A stretch of 32,081 bases of DNA, taken from assembly GCA_027066745.1 (NCBI GenBank), contig JAMONB010000297.1:1-32081 (forward strand). The letters are read 5' to 3'. The notes below the pieces were generated by a model. The model was given only the letters and a program-made list of their open reading frames with translations. It did no database searches and was not told the DNA's origin. The translations under genes and the position numbers were made by a program. This DNA is from Flavobacteriaceae bacterium. Lineage in GTDB: Bacteria; Bacteroidota; Bacteroidia; Flavobacteriales; Flavobacteriaceae. Positions 19,212 through 27,422 of the stretch are shown piece after piece; position 1 is the stretch's first letter; every line of letters begins with the position of its first letter.

Positions 19212-20114
19212 TTGAGTATTAAAATTGAACATATCAGTAAATCATTTGAAGACGTTACCGCTTTAAAAGACATTTCTTTTGAGGTTAATGAAGGTGAATT
19301 GTTTGGCTTAATTGGTCCTGATGGTGCAGGAAAAACAACTTTATTTAGAATTTTGACTACACTATTAATTGCAGATAACGGTTCTGCAACTGTAGCTGGT
19401 TATGATGCCGTAAACAACTATAAAGACATTAGAAACCATGTAGGTTATATGCCTGGTCGTTTTTCTTTATATCAAGATTTAACTGTTGAAGAAAATTTAG
19501 AGTTTTTTGCCACTATATTCGGTACAACCATTGAAGAGAACTATGATTTAATCAAAGATATTTATGTTCAAATAGAGCCTTTTAAGAAGCGTAGAGCAGG
19601 AAAATTATCTGGCGGTATGAAACAAAAATTAGCCTTGTCTTGTGCTTTAATTCACAAACCAAAAGTATTATTTTTAGACGAACCAACAACTGGAGTTGAT
19701 CCTGTTTCGCGAAAAGAATTTTGGGAAATGCTCAAACGCTTACAACAAAAAGGGATTACTATTTTAGTGTCAACACCCTATATGGATGAAGCTGCTTTAT
19801 GTGATAGAATTGCATTGATTCAAGATGGCAAAATATTAGAAATTGATACTCCACAAGAGATCGTAAAACACTACCCGAAAAAAATATACGACATTAAAGC
19901 TGATAAAATGTATGAACTCATTTTATCTCTTAATACGTATGAACATAATCATAGTGTTTACCCTTTTGGAGAATTTGTGCATTATACAGACCAAAGAGAT
20001 GATTTTAACCCAACAGAGTTGATTCAGTTTTTAGAAGACAAAGGCTTGGAAAATATTAGTATTCAACCAACAGAAGTCACTATTGAAGATACCTTTATGG
20101 AATTAGCTAGATAA
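19212..20114 (+). CDS. ABC transporter ATP-binding protein (drug/ABC-2 export type)
   Basis: TTG start; GPDGAGKTT Walker A, LSGGMKQKLAL signature, VLFLDEPTTGVDPVSRKEFW. Confidence 0.95.
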   Translation: MSIKIEHISKSFEDVTALKDISFEVNEGELFGLIGPDGAGKTTLFRILTTLLIADNGSATVAGYDAVNNYKDIRNHVGYMPGRFSLYQDLTVEENLEFFATIFGTTIEENYDLIKDIYVQIEPFKKRRAGKLSGGMKQKLALSCALIHKPKVLFLDEPTTGVDPVSRKEFWEMLKRLQQKGITILVSTPYMDEAALCDRIALIQDGKILEIDTPQEIVKHYPKKIYDIKADKMYELILSLNTYEHNHSVYPFGEFVHYTDQRDDFNPTELIQFLEDKGLENISIQPTEVTIEDTFMELAR

Positions 20115-20116
20115 TT

Positions 20117-20155
20117 AAAGTCTCCTTCCCTTTGGGAAGGATTAAGAATGGGAAT
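20117..20155 (+). repeat. Dispersed intergenic repeat, family 1 (AAGTC-CTTCCCTTTGGGAAGG-ATTAAGAATGGGA)
   Basis: aaagtctccttccctttgggaaggattaagaatgggaat; near-copies at 6719-6753 (inverted) and 20923-20957. Confidence 0.75.
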
Positions 20156-20884
20156 ATGAAAAAAACAAACGTCATAAAAGCAGAGAATTTAACCAAAATG
20201 TTTGGTGAATTTACCGCGGTAAATGCTATTAGTTTTGATGTGAAAAAAGGAGAAATTTTTGGCTTTTTGGGTGCAAATGGTGCAGGTAAAACAACCGCTA
20301 TGAAAATGTTGATTGGTATCTCTACACCAACTTCTGGAAAAGCTGAAGTCGCTGGGTTTGATGTATATAAAAATGCTGAAAACATCAAAAAAAATATTGG
20401 CTATATGAGTCAGAAATTTGCCTTGTATGACGATTTAACCGTAAAAGAAAATATTACCTTTTTTGGTGGGATTTATGGCTTATCAAGAACACAAATTAAA
20501 GAAAAGAGAACGACACTGATTAATGAACTAGGTTTACAAGAAGTAAGCAACGAGTTGGTAAGTTCTTTACCTTTAGGTTGGAAACAAAAATTAGCTTTTT
20601 CGGTAGCTTTATTGCACGATCCTAAAATTATATTTTTAGATGAACCTACAGGTGGTGTTGATCCGATTACAAGACGGCAGTTTTGGGAAATGATCTATAA
20701 AACGGCTCATAATGGAACCACCGTTTTTGTAACCACTCATTATATGGATGAAGCAGAATATTGTGATCGTGTATCTATTATGGTTGACGGAAAAATTGAA
20801 GCCTTAGATACACCTAAAGAACTAAAAAAACAGTTCAAAGTAGATAGCATGAATGATGTGTTTTTAAAATTAGCTAGAGGATGA
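20156..20884 (+). CDS. ABC transporter ATP-binding protein (ABC-2 export type)
   Basis: ATG 20156 gives MKKTNVIKAENLTKMFGEFTAVNAISFDV; GANGAGKTT, IIFLDEPTGGVDPITRRQFW. The track start 20132 is a TTG inside the repeat. Confidence 0.95.
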   Translation: MKKTNVIKAENLTKMFGEFTAVNAISFDVKKGEIFGFLGANGAGKTTAMKMLIGISTPTSGKAEVAGFDVYKNAENIKKNIGYMSQKFALYDDLTVKENITFFGGIYGLSRTQIKEKRTTLINELGLQEVSNELVSSLPLGWKQKLAFSVALLHDPKIIFLDEPTGGVDPITRRQFWEMIYKTAHNGTTVFVTTHYMDEAEYCDRVSIMVDGKIEALDTPKELKKQFKVDSMNDVFLKLARG

Positions 20885-20922
20885 TGGTAAATGTTAGAAA
20901 ACACAAATATTAACTAATTAAT

Positions 20923-20957
20923 AAAAGTCCTTCCCTCTGGGAAGGGTTGGGATGGGA
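20923..20957 (+). repeat. Dispersed intergenic repeat, family 1
   Basis: aaaagtccttccctctgggaagggttgggatggga; abuts the permease start codon. Confidence 0.75.
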
Positions 20958-22063
20958 TGAAACGATTTATAGGATTTATAAAAAAAGAATTTTACCATAT
21001 TTTTAGAGATAGACGCTCTTTGTTTATTCTCTTTGGAATGCCTATTGCTCAAATTATGCTTTTTGGCTTTGCCATAACCAATGAAATCAACAATGTTGAT
21101 ATTGCTATTCTAGACAAATCTAAAGATGCGACTACAAAAGAAATAGTCAACAAAATTTCTTCATCAAAATACTTTAGTAATCGTGAAGCTATTGAAAATG
21201 AAGCCGAAATAGCCTCAGTTTTTAAAAAAGGAAAAATAAAAGCTATACTCATTTTTGAGAATGATTTTAATAAAAAACTAATTAAGGAACAAAGGGCAAC
21301 TATTCAAATTATTACAGATGCCACTGACCCTAATACAGCAAATACCATCAGTAATTTTATCAATTCCATTTTACAAAAATATCAGCAAGAAATTAATAAA
21401 GACATTAAAATTGTCTATCAAATTATTCCGCAAACACAAATGGCTTATAATGCTGAATTAAAAAGTGTCTTTATGTTTGTCCCTGGTGTAATGACTATTA
21501 TTTTAATGTTAGTTTCTGCCATGATGACTTCTATTTCTATCACCAAAGAAAAAGAATTAGGTACTATGGAAATCTTATTGGTATCACCAATAAGACCTTT
21601 TCAAGTAATCATTGGTAAAGTGTTTCCATATATATTTTTATCAGTAATCAATGCTATTGTCATTATTGTACTGAGTATTTTCATCTTTAAAATGCCCGTT
21701 CGCGGAAGTCTCTTTTTATTAGGAGCAGAAAGTATTCTATTTATTATCAACGCTCTTTCCTTAGGAATTCTAATTTCAACCATTTCAGAAACACAACAAA
21801 CAGCTATGATGATTTCTTTAATGGGTTTAATGTTGCCTGTAATTTTATTGTCAGGGTTTATTTTCCCCATTGCAAGCATGCCTTTACCATTACAGGTTAT
21901 TAGTAATGTAATTCCTGCAAAGTGGTTTATTATTATATTAAAAGGCATCATGCTTAAAGGTATAGGGATTACGTTAGTATGGAAAGAAACACTAATTCTA
22001 TTGGGAATGACCGTGTTTTTTATAGCATTGAGTATTAAAAAATATAAAATTAGGTTGGAATAA
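20957..22063 (+). CDS. ABC-2 type permease (YbhS/YbhR-like)
   Basis: MKRFIGFIKKEFYHIFRDRRSLFILFGMPIAQIMLFGFAI; SITKEKELGTMEILLVSPIRPFQVIIGK. Confidence 0.93.
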   Translation: MKRFIGFIKKEFYHIFRDRRSLFILFGMPIAQIMLFGFAITNEINNVDIAILDKSKDATTKEIVNKISSSKYFSNREAIENEAEIASVFKKGKIKAILIFENDFNKKLIKEQRATIQIITDATDPNTANTISNFINSILQKYQQEINKDIKIVYQIIPQTQMAYNAELKSVFMFVPGVMTIILMLVSAMMTSISITKEKELGTMEILLVSPIRPFQVIIGKVFPYIFLSVINAIVIIVLSIFIFKMPVRGSLFLLGAESILFIINALSLGILISTISETQQTAMMISLMGLMLPVILLSGFIFPIASMPLPLQVISNVIPAKWFIIILKGIMLKGIGITLVWKETLILLGMTVFFIALSIKKYKIRLE

Positions 22064-22065
22064 AA

Positions 22066-22137
22066 ATCAGTTGGCAGTATTCAGTTGGCAGTAAAACAGT
22101 ATAAAAAAATTAGTGATAATTAGTGAAATTCGTGTCT
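22066..22137. repeat. Composite intergenic repeat region between the two ABC permease genes
   Basis: tcagttggcagtattcagttggcagtaaaacag, then aattagtgataattagtgaaattcgtgtct; the first part is shared with 9931-9955 and is itself internally duplicated. Confidence 0.6.
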
Positions 22138-23259
22138 ATGAAGATAATAGGATATATCATTCAAAAAGAGTTCAAGCAAATTTTTAGGAATAAAGCAATG
22201 CTTCCACTCATCTTTGTATTGCCTTTAATTCAACTTATCATTCTTTCGAATGCAGCTACATTTGAAGTTAAAAACATCAAGTTCTCTTATATAGATCATG
22301 ATAAAACTTCTTTTTCAAGAGCTTTGATTGATAAGTTTGATGCATCAACGTATTTTAATGTTACTACTGACTTTTCTTCAAGTAAAATGGCAAATGCAGC
22401 GATGTTAAAAGGAGAAGTTGATGTTGTTTTAGAAATTCCTCAATACTTTGAACGTAATTTATTAAAAGAAAAAAAGACAGATCTCTCTATAACAATAAAT
22501 GCTATTGACGGTGCTGCTGCTGGTGTTGAAAATGTATATATCAATCAAATTGTACAAAGCTTTAATAAAAAGGCTCTAGTAACTTTAATACAGCCCTCAG
22601 ACCTAAAAAATAGGCAAAAAAACATCCTAAGTATTCCTTCTTTTTGGTACAATAAAACATTGAATTACAAAACGTTTATGGTGCCAGGTATTTTAGTTTT
22701 ATTGGTGACTATGATTACCTTATTCTTATCTGGAATGAATATCGTTCGTGAAAAAGAAATTGGCACATTAGAACAAATGAATGTTACACCTATAAAAAAA
22801 CACCAGTTTATTATAGGTAAATTATTTCCTTTTTGGGTAATAGGACTGATGCTTTTAACAATAGGGTTAATTATTGCAAGAATAATATTTAATGTACCCA
22901 TGGTAGGTAACATATTTTTAATGTATTTCTATACCTCTGTTTATATTTTGGTCATTTTAGGTATGGGCTTGTTTATTTCTAATTTTACAGACACTCAACA
23001 GCAAGCCATGTTTATTGCTTGGTTTTTTGTAGTAATTTTTATTTTAATGAGCGGACTCTTTACTCCTATTGAGAGTATGCCAAAATGGGCACAATTTCTA
23101 ACCGAATTTAACCCTATAAAATTCTATGTAGAAGTCATGCGAATGGTTATGTTAAAAGGCTCTAACTTAACTGATATTTTACCTCAATTTGGAAAAACTC
23201 TTTTATATGCAGTCGTTATGAATGGCTTGGCAGTGTGGAGTTATAAAAAAGTAAGTTAA
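22138..23259 (+). CDS. ABC-2 type permease (YbhS/YbhR-like)
   Basis: ATG 22138: MKIIGYIIQKEFKQIFRNKAMLPLIFVLPLIQL; NIVREKEIGTLEQMNVTPIKKHQFIIGK. The track start (GTG 22123) lies in the repeat. Confidence 0.93.
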   Translation: MKIIGYIIQKEFKQIFRNKAMLPLIFVLPLIQLIILSNAATFEVKNIKFSYIDHDKTSFSRALIDKFDASTYFNVTTDFSSSKMANAAMLKGEVDVVLEIPQYFERNLLKEKKTDLSITINAIDGAAAGVENVYINQIVQSFNKKALVTLIQPSDLKNRQKNILSIPSFWYNKTLNYKTFMVPGILVLLVTMITLFLSGMNIVREKEIGTLEQMNVTPIKKHQFIIGKLFPFWVIGLMLLTIGLIIARIIFNVPMVGNIFLMYFYTSVYILVILGMGLFISNFTDTQQQAMFIAWFFVVIFILMSGLFTPIESMPKWAQFLTEFNPIKFYVEVMRMVMLKGSNLTDILPQFGKTLLYAVVMNGLAVWSYKKVS

Positions 23260-23296
23260 TAAAATATTGACTTACTAAAAATATTTAATAATATTA

Positions 23297-23755
23297 ATGA
23301 TAAATCAAATGAAACACATCTTAAAATCAATACTACTAATAGCGTTATTTCTAGTGTCTTTTAACCATTTAAATGCTCAAGAAGCTTATTCTTTAAAAGT
23401 AAATGTGAAAAATTTACGAAACTCTAAAGGGGTTGTTCAATTTGCTATATATAACAAAGAAGGCTCTATTCCTGATGAAAAATACAAAAAATATTATAGA
23501 AAGGGTATTGCTATCATTAATAATAATACTGCAACCCTAACTTTCAAAAACTTACCAAAAGGAAAATATGCTGTAAATATTTTACATGACGAAAATAAAA
23601 ATGGTAAAATTGATAAACGCTTTGTTTTACCAAAAGAAGGGATTGGTTTTTCAAATTATAAATCTATCGGATTAACAAATCGCCCTAAATTTTCTAAAGC
23701 AAGTTTTGATATAAGTACAAATACCACGAAAACAATAACTATTATTTACATGTAA
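23297..23755 (+). CDS. DUF2141-family secreted protein
   Basis: Signal peptide; LKVNVKNLRNSKGVVQFAIYNKEGSIPDEKY...LPKGKYAVNILHDENKNGKIDKRFVLPKEGIGFSN. ATG at 23309 is an alternative start. Confidence 0.88.
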   Translation: MINQMKHILKSILLIALFLVSFNHLNAQEAYSLKVNVKNLRNSKGVVQFAIYNKEGSIPDEKYKKYYRKGIAIINNNTATLTFKNLPKGKYAVNILHDENKNGKIDKRFVLPKEGIGFSNYKSIGLTNRPKFSKASFDISTNTTKTITIIYM

Positions 23756-23757
23756 GT

Positions 23758-24654
23758 ATGAATAAGTTTTTTTACACTTTATGCCTAACTACTATTATTT
23801 TTAGCTATGGATATACTCAAGAAAGTAATGACAGTATTTCAAAGCTAGATATATCAAAAATAGCTTTAGCTAATCAAACTGACAGCTATGTTACTTTTCC
23901 AACAGATATTGGTAATATTGCTCCTTTAATGTTTGAAGGAAATATTAGTCCTAGTTTTATTATAAGAGAACGGAAAGATTCAAGGTTAATGGCTGCTCTT
24001 ACTTCTCAAATAATTATTAGAATGTATAATGAAGAGTCTTATCCTGTACGTACACCAAGTTATATACCCCAAGTTTCTTTTTATTATACATTAGGCAACA
24101 AAAAATCAAAAAAACACAACACGCTTTTTGGGAGAATTGCACATCATTCTAATGGTCAAGATGGAGATTTTTATGATGAAAACGGACATATTAATTTACA
24201 ATCAGGAAACTTTGCTACAAATTTTTTTGAGATAGGTATTATAAAAACATCTCAGAGTACTACATTAAATGCTATTAAGTTCTTTAAAAGTTCTATAGAA
24301 ATTCACCCTAGAAGTTGGATGTTAGAAGAATTACATGGTCAATATAGTGGTCTTAGATGGCACAATACATTTACCGCGTTTAAACTGCCTTTTATCAATT
24401 CTGGTAAAAATAACAATCCTAATTTTTCTTTAAAGGTAGAAACATCTTTAATGCTTGATAATTACAATAACTTAAACACTTTTGATTTAGACCGCTTAAA
24501 TGCAAGTTTAACTCTTTATTATCATCCAAAATTTTTGGAAGACATTGGCTTATTTGTTCAATTTTATCATGGTATGGATTATTATAATATATATTTTCAA
24601 GAAAAATTAGATGTTATCCGATTTGGAATTATGACTGAAATACTACGATTTTAA
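23758..24654 (+). CDS. Outer-membrane phospholipase A (PldA/OMPLA)-like protein
   Basis: HxSNGxxG active-site motif in GRIAHHSNGQDGDFYDENG; beta-barrel-like alternation; aromatic C-terminus (EILRF). Confidence 0.8.
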   Translation: MNKFFYTLCLTTIIFSYGYTQESNDSISKLDISKIALANQTDSYVTFPTDIGNIAPLMFEGNISPSFIIRERKDSRLMAALTSQIIIRMYNEESYPVRTPSYIPQVSFYYTLGNKKSKKHNTLFGRIAHHSNGQDGDFYDENGHINLQSGNFATNFFEIGIIKTSQSTTLNAIKFFKSSIEIHPRSWMLEELHGQYSGLRWHNTFTAFKLPFINSGKNNNPNFSLKVETSLMLDNYNNLNTFDLDRLNASLTLYYHPKFLEDIGLFVQFYHGMDYYNIYFQEKLDVIRFGIMTEILRF

Positions 24655-24743
24655 GCCCAAATACTATTGTTGTAATTAACAAAAGATTACGATTAATTTT
24701 TGCCATTTGTAGCTGTTCTAATATATTATTTTAATTTTTTATT

Positions 24744-26576
24744 ATGCTTTACCCAAAAAATAAATTACAAGAAATAGCAGTTTCAATTGATTTGATAATT
24801 GCTGAGATTTCTAAATTTGAGCATAAGTATCAACAACAAATAGATAATGTACACCCTAATTATACTAAAAGTGCTAAGAATTTAGTTCATTATTTAGCCT
24901 TACGGTCATTTAATATTGATGCTTTACAAAAAAGAATAGACGAAATTGGTTTACCAAATTCACCCGAATTTAAAGGCAGTATTTTGTATAGAATACTAAG
25001 TTTTAAAACCATTATTAATAGTTTATTGAAGATTGATTCTTCAGATGATAAAAAAATATTTCTCACTAATAAAGAAGCTAAAAAAATCTTAATAGAAAAT
25101 TTTGTAGCTATTTTTGGTAAGGTAAAAAGGAAAAGAAAAACTGCCATTATGGTTACTCAACCATTAGATGCGGCAAAAGATAAACAATTTGCAAAATCGC
25201 TCTTAGAACTGGGAATGGACTGTGCAAGGATTAATTGTGCACATGATGATGAAATTATTTGGGATAAGATAATTAATAATATTAAGGCGAACAGAAATAG
25301 CTGTAAAATTATGATGGATTTAGGCGGTCCCAAACTAAGGACAGGTAAAATGAAACCTGGTCATAAAGTAATACACATAAAGCCTAAAAGAAATGACCTG
25401 GGTAAAGTAATAGCTCCCGCAAAAATTTGGATTGCACCCTACGGTACTCAACCCAAAAAAGGTGAAGAGGCCGATGCCTTCATTCCGATAAACAAAAAGT
25501 GGCTTCAAAAAACACAAAAAGGCTCCTATATCGCTTTTAAAGATTCACGAGGTAAAAAGCGTAAAATTCATATAGATAGAAAAGAGAACAATGGCCGTTG
25601 GGGCACTTGTAAAAAATCGGCTTTTATTACTGCTGGAACATTGCTAAATGTATTTTTCAAAAAAAAATCAGCCTCTGAAAAACATATTGCTGATAAGTTA
25701 TTACCATTAGAAGAAATTATCTTTTTGACTAAGGGAGATTTATTGAGGCTTGATAAAGAGCCTATTTTAGGAGAACCTGCCGTCTATAGTCAAGAAGGTA
25801 ATATTACTGAAATAGCTCATATTTCCTGCACTTTACCCAAGGTTTTTAATATGGTTAATGAAAAAGAACTAATTTATTTTGATGATGGTAAAATTGAAGG
25901 AACCATCAAAGAAGTTCAATCAGAATATTTAATTATAGAAATTACAGAGACCAAAAGTAAAGGAGGTAAATTAAAAGCCGATAAAGGAATAAATTTACCC
26001 AAAAGTAAATTGAATTTTGACGAATTGACCGATAAAGATAAAAAGGACTTAAAATTTGTTGTAAAAAATGCTGACGTAGTTAATTTTTCATTTATCAATA
26101 ATAAACAAGATGTTGAAAATTTACTCAATGAATTAAAAAAGTTAAATGCTAAGATTGGTATTATTTTAAAAATTGAAACACAAGAAGCCTATAAAAATCT
26201 ACCTAGTATTATATTAAAAGCCATGGAAAATTACCCTGTTGGTGTTATGATAGCTCGAGGTGATTTAGCGATAGAAACTGGGTGGGAAAATTTCGCCGTT
26301 ATCCAAGAAGAAATACTACAGCTTTGTGAAGCTGCCCATTTACCAGATATTTGGGCAACTCAGGTTTTAGAAAATCTGGCAAAAAAAGGCATTCCGACAA
26401 GGGCAGAAATTACTGACGCAGCTATGGCACAAAGAGCAGAATGTGTCATGCTAAACAAAGGGCAATACATAAAAAAAGCTGTTAAAATATTGGATAAAAT
26501 ACTGTGTAAAATGCAGCAAGTTCAAAAGAAAAAAGAAACCCTATTGCCTAAATTGAAATTTAATGAAGCTCTATAA
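24744..26576 (+). CDS. Divergent pyruvate kinase-like protein with N-terminal helical extension and no C-terminal allosteric domain
   Basis: IMMDLGGPKLRTGKM; IGIILKIETQEAYKN; PVGVMIARGDLAIETGWE; IWATQVLENLAKKGIPTRAEITDAAMAQRAECVMLNKGQYI; N-terminal SAKNLVHYLALRSFNIDALQKRIDEIGL. Confidence 0.88.
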   Translation: MLYPKNKLQEIAVSIDLIIAEISKFEHKYQQQIDNVHPNYTKSAKNLVHYLALRSFNIDALQKRIDEIGLPNSPEFKGSILYRILSFKTIINSLLKIDSSDDKKIFLTNKEAKKILIENFVAIFGKVKRKRKTAIMVTQPLDAAKDKQFAKSLLELGMDCARINCAHDDEIIWDKIINNIKANRNSCKIMMDLGGPKLRTGKMKPGHKVIHIKPKRNDLGKVIAPAKIWIAPYGTQPKKGEEADAFIPINKKWLQKTQKGSYIAFKDSRGKKRKIHIDRKENNGRWGTCKKSAFITAGTLLNVFFKKKSASEKHIADKLLPLEEIIFLTKGDLLRLDKEPILGEPAVYSQEGNITEIAHISCTLPKVFNMVNEKELIYFDDGKIEGTIKEVQSEYLIIEITETKSKGGKLKADKGINLPKSKLNFDELTDKDKKDLKFVVKNADVVNFSFINNKQDVENLLNELKKLNAKIGIILKIETQEAYKNLPSIILKAMENYPVGVMIARGDLAIETGWENFAVIQEEILQLCEAAHLPDIWATQVLENLAKKGIPTRAEITDAAMAQRAECVMLNKGQYIKKAVKILDKILCKMQQVQKKKETLLPKLKFNEAL

Positions 26577-26606
26577 AATAAATACTCTTATTGATTAATT
26601 ATAATT

Positions 26607-27191
26607 ATGGAAAAAGATAAACATACAAATGCTAAAACCAAGTCAAAAAAAGGAAAGCAAGATAAATACGATTCTCGGGGAGTTCAAACATTGTTTAGAA
26701 CACTTTCCCGAAATCATTATAACCTGTTAAAAATGATTGATAATAAAGCAAGAATAGTGCTTACCGTTAACTCTATAATAACTTCGCTCTTATTAGGTAT
26801 CTTATTTTTAGCACCCAAAACTCAGGGGTTTAAAATTGAACTTGGTATCAGAATATTGATTATTTGTAGTATGCTCTCAATGGTTTTTGCCTTATTTAGT
26901 ATGCTTCCACATCGTTATTTTGGCAAAGCTTTTAAAAAAAGTGATTATAAAGGAGTTTTGTATGCCGAAAATTTTTCTTCATTATCCCTAGAAGAATTCA
27001 AAGCTGAATTCAAACGTATTATGGAAAAAGGGCAAACCATCTATGAAGAAATGATAAACGATCTTTACTTTTTGGGTCTGACCATAGCTCGAAAACAAAA
27101 AATCTTACTCCTTTCAGTAGCCATTTTTTTAGTTGGTCTGGTAACGGCAATAATCTATTCATTAGTAAACGGACTCATACCCTTTACATAA
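26607..27191 (+). CDS. DUF5706/Pycsar-effector-like membrane protein
   Basis: RTLSRNHYNLLKMIDNKARIVLTVNSIITSLLLGILF, a second TM pair, and a C-terminal TM; resembles the ADxKAxxLLxxNxxIxS pattern of DUF5706 proteins. Confidence 0.65.
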   Translation: MEKDKHTNAKTKSKKGKQDKYDSRGVQTLFRTLSRNHYNLLKMIDNKARIVLTVNSIITSLLLGILFLAPKTQGFKIELGIRILIICSMLSMVFALFSMLPHRYFGKAFKKSDYKGVLYAENFSSLSLEEFKAEFKRIMEKGQTIYEEMINDLYFLGLTIARKQKILLLSVAIFLVGLVTAIIYSLVNGLIPFT

Positions 27192-27411
27192 ATGCTAAAA
27201 ATTAGCTTTAAAGTTAATAATTTGGATGACTTAAATACTTTTAATCTCAATCGATTAAATACAAAACTTACTTTACCATCATCCAAATTTTTTAGAAGCT
27301 ATCGGGTTCTTTGTACAATTCTATCATGCCTTACATTATTATAATATTTATTTTCAAGAAAATTTAGATATTACTCGATTAGGAATTACGACAGAAATAT
27401 TAAAATTTTAA
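27192..27411 (+). pseudogene. Frameshifted C-terminal remnant of a second phospholipase A-like gene, paralogous to 23758-24654
   Basis: Translation SFKV..NNLDDLNTFNLNRLNTKLTL then, after a frame change, YHHPNFLEAIGFFVQFYHALHYYNIYFQENLDITRLGITTEILKF*, versus intact NNLNTFDLDRLNASLTLYYHPKFLEDIGLFVQFYHGMDYYNIYFQEKLDVIRFGIMTEILRF*. Confidence 0.9.
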
Positions 27412-27422
27412 AACATAACAAC

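Noticed and set aside
23758-27411. Transposon or composite mobile element bounded by the PldA gene and its remnant
   Set aside because: No transposase, integrase or terminal inverted repeats seen; the two PldA ends are diverged paralogs rather than identical boundary repeats.
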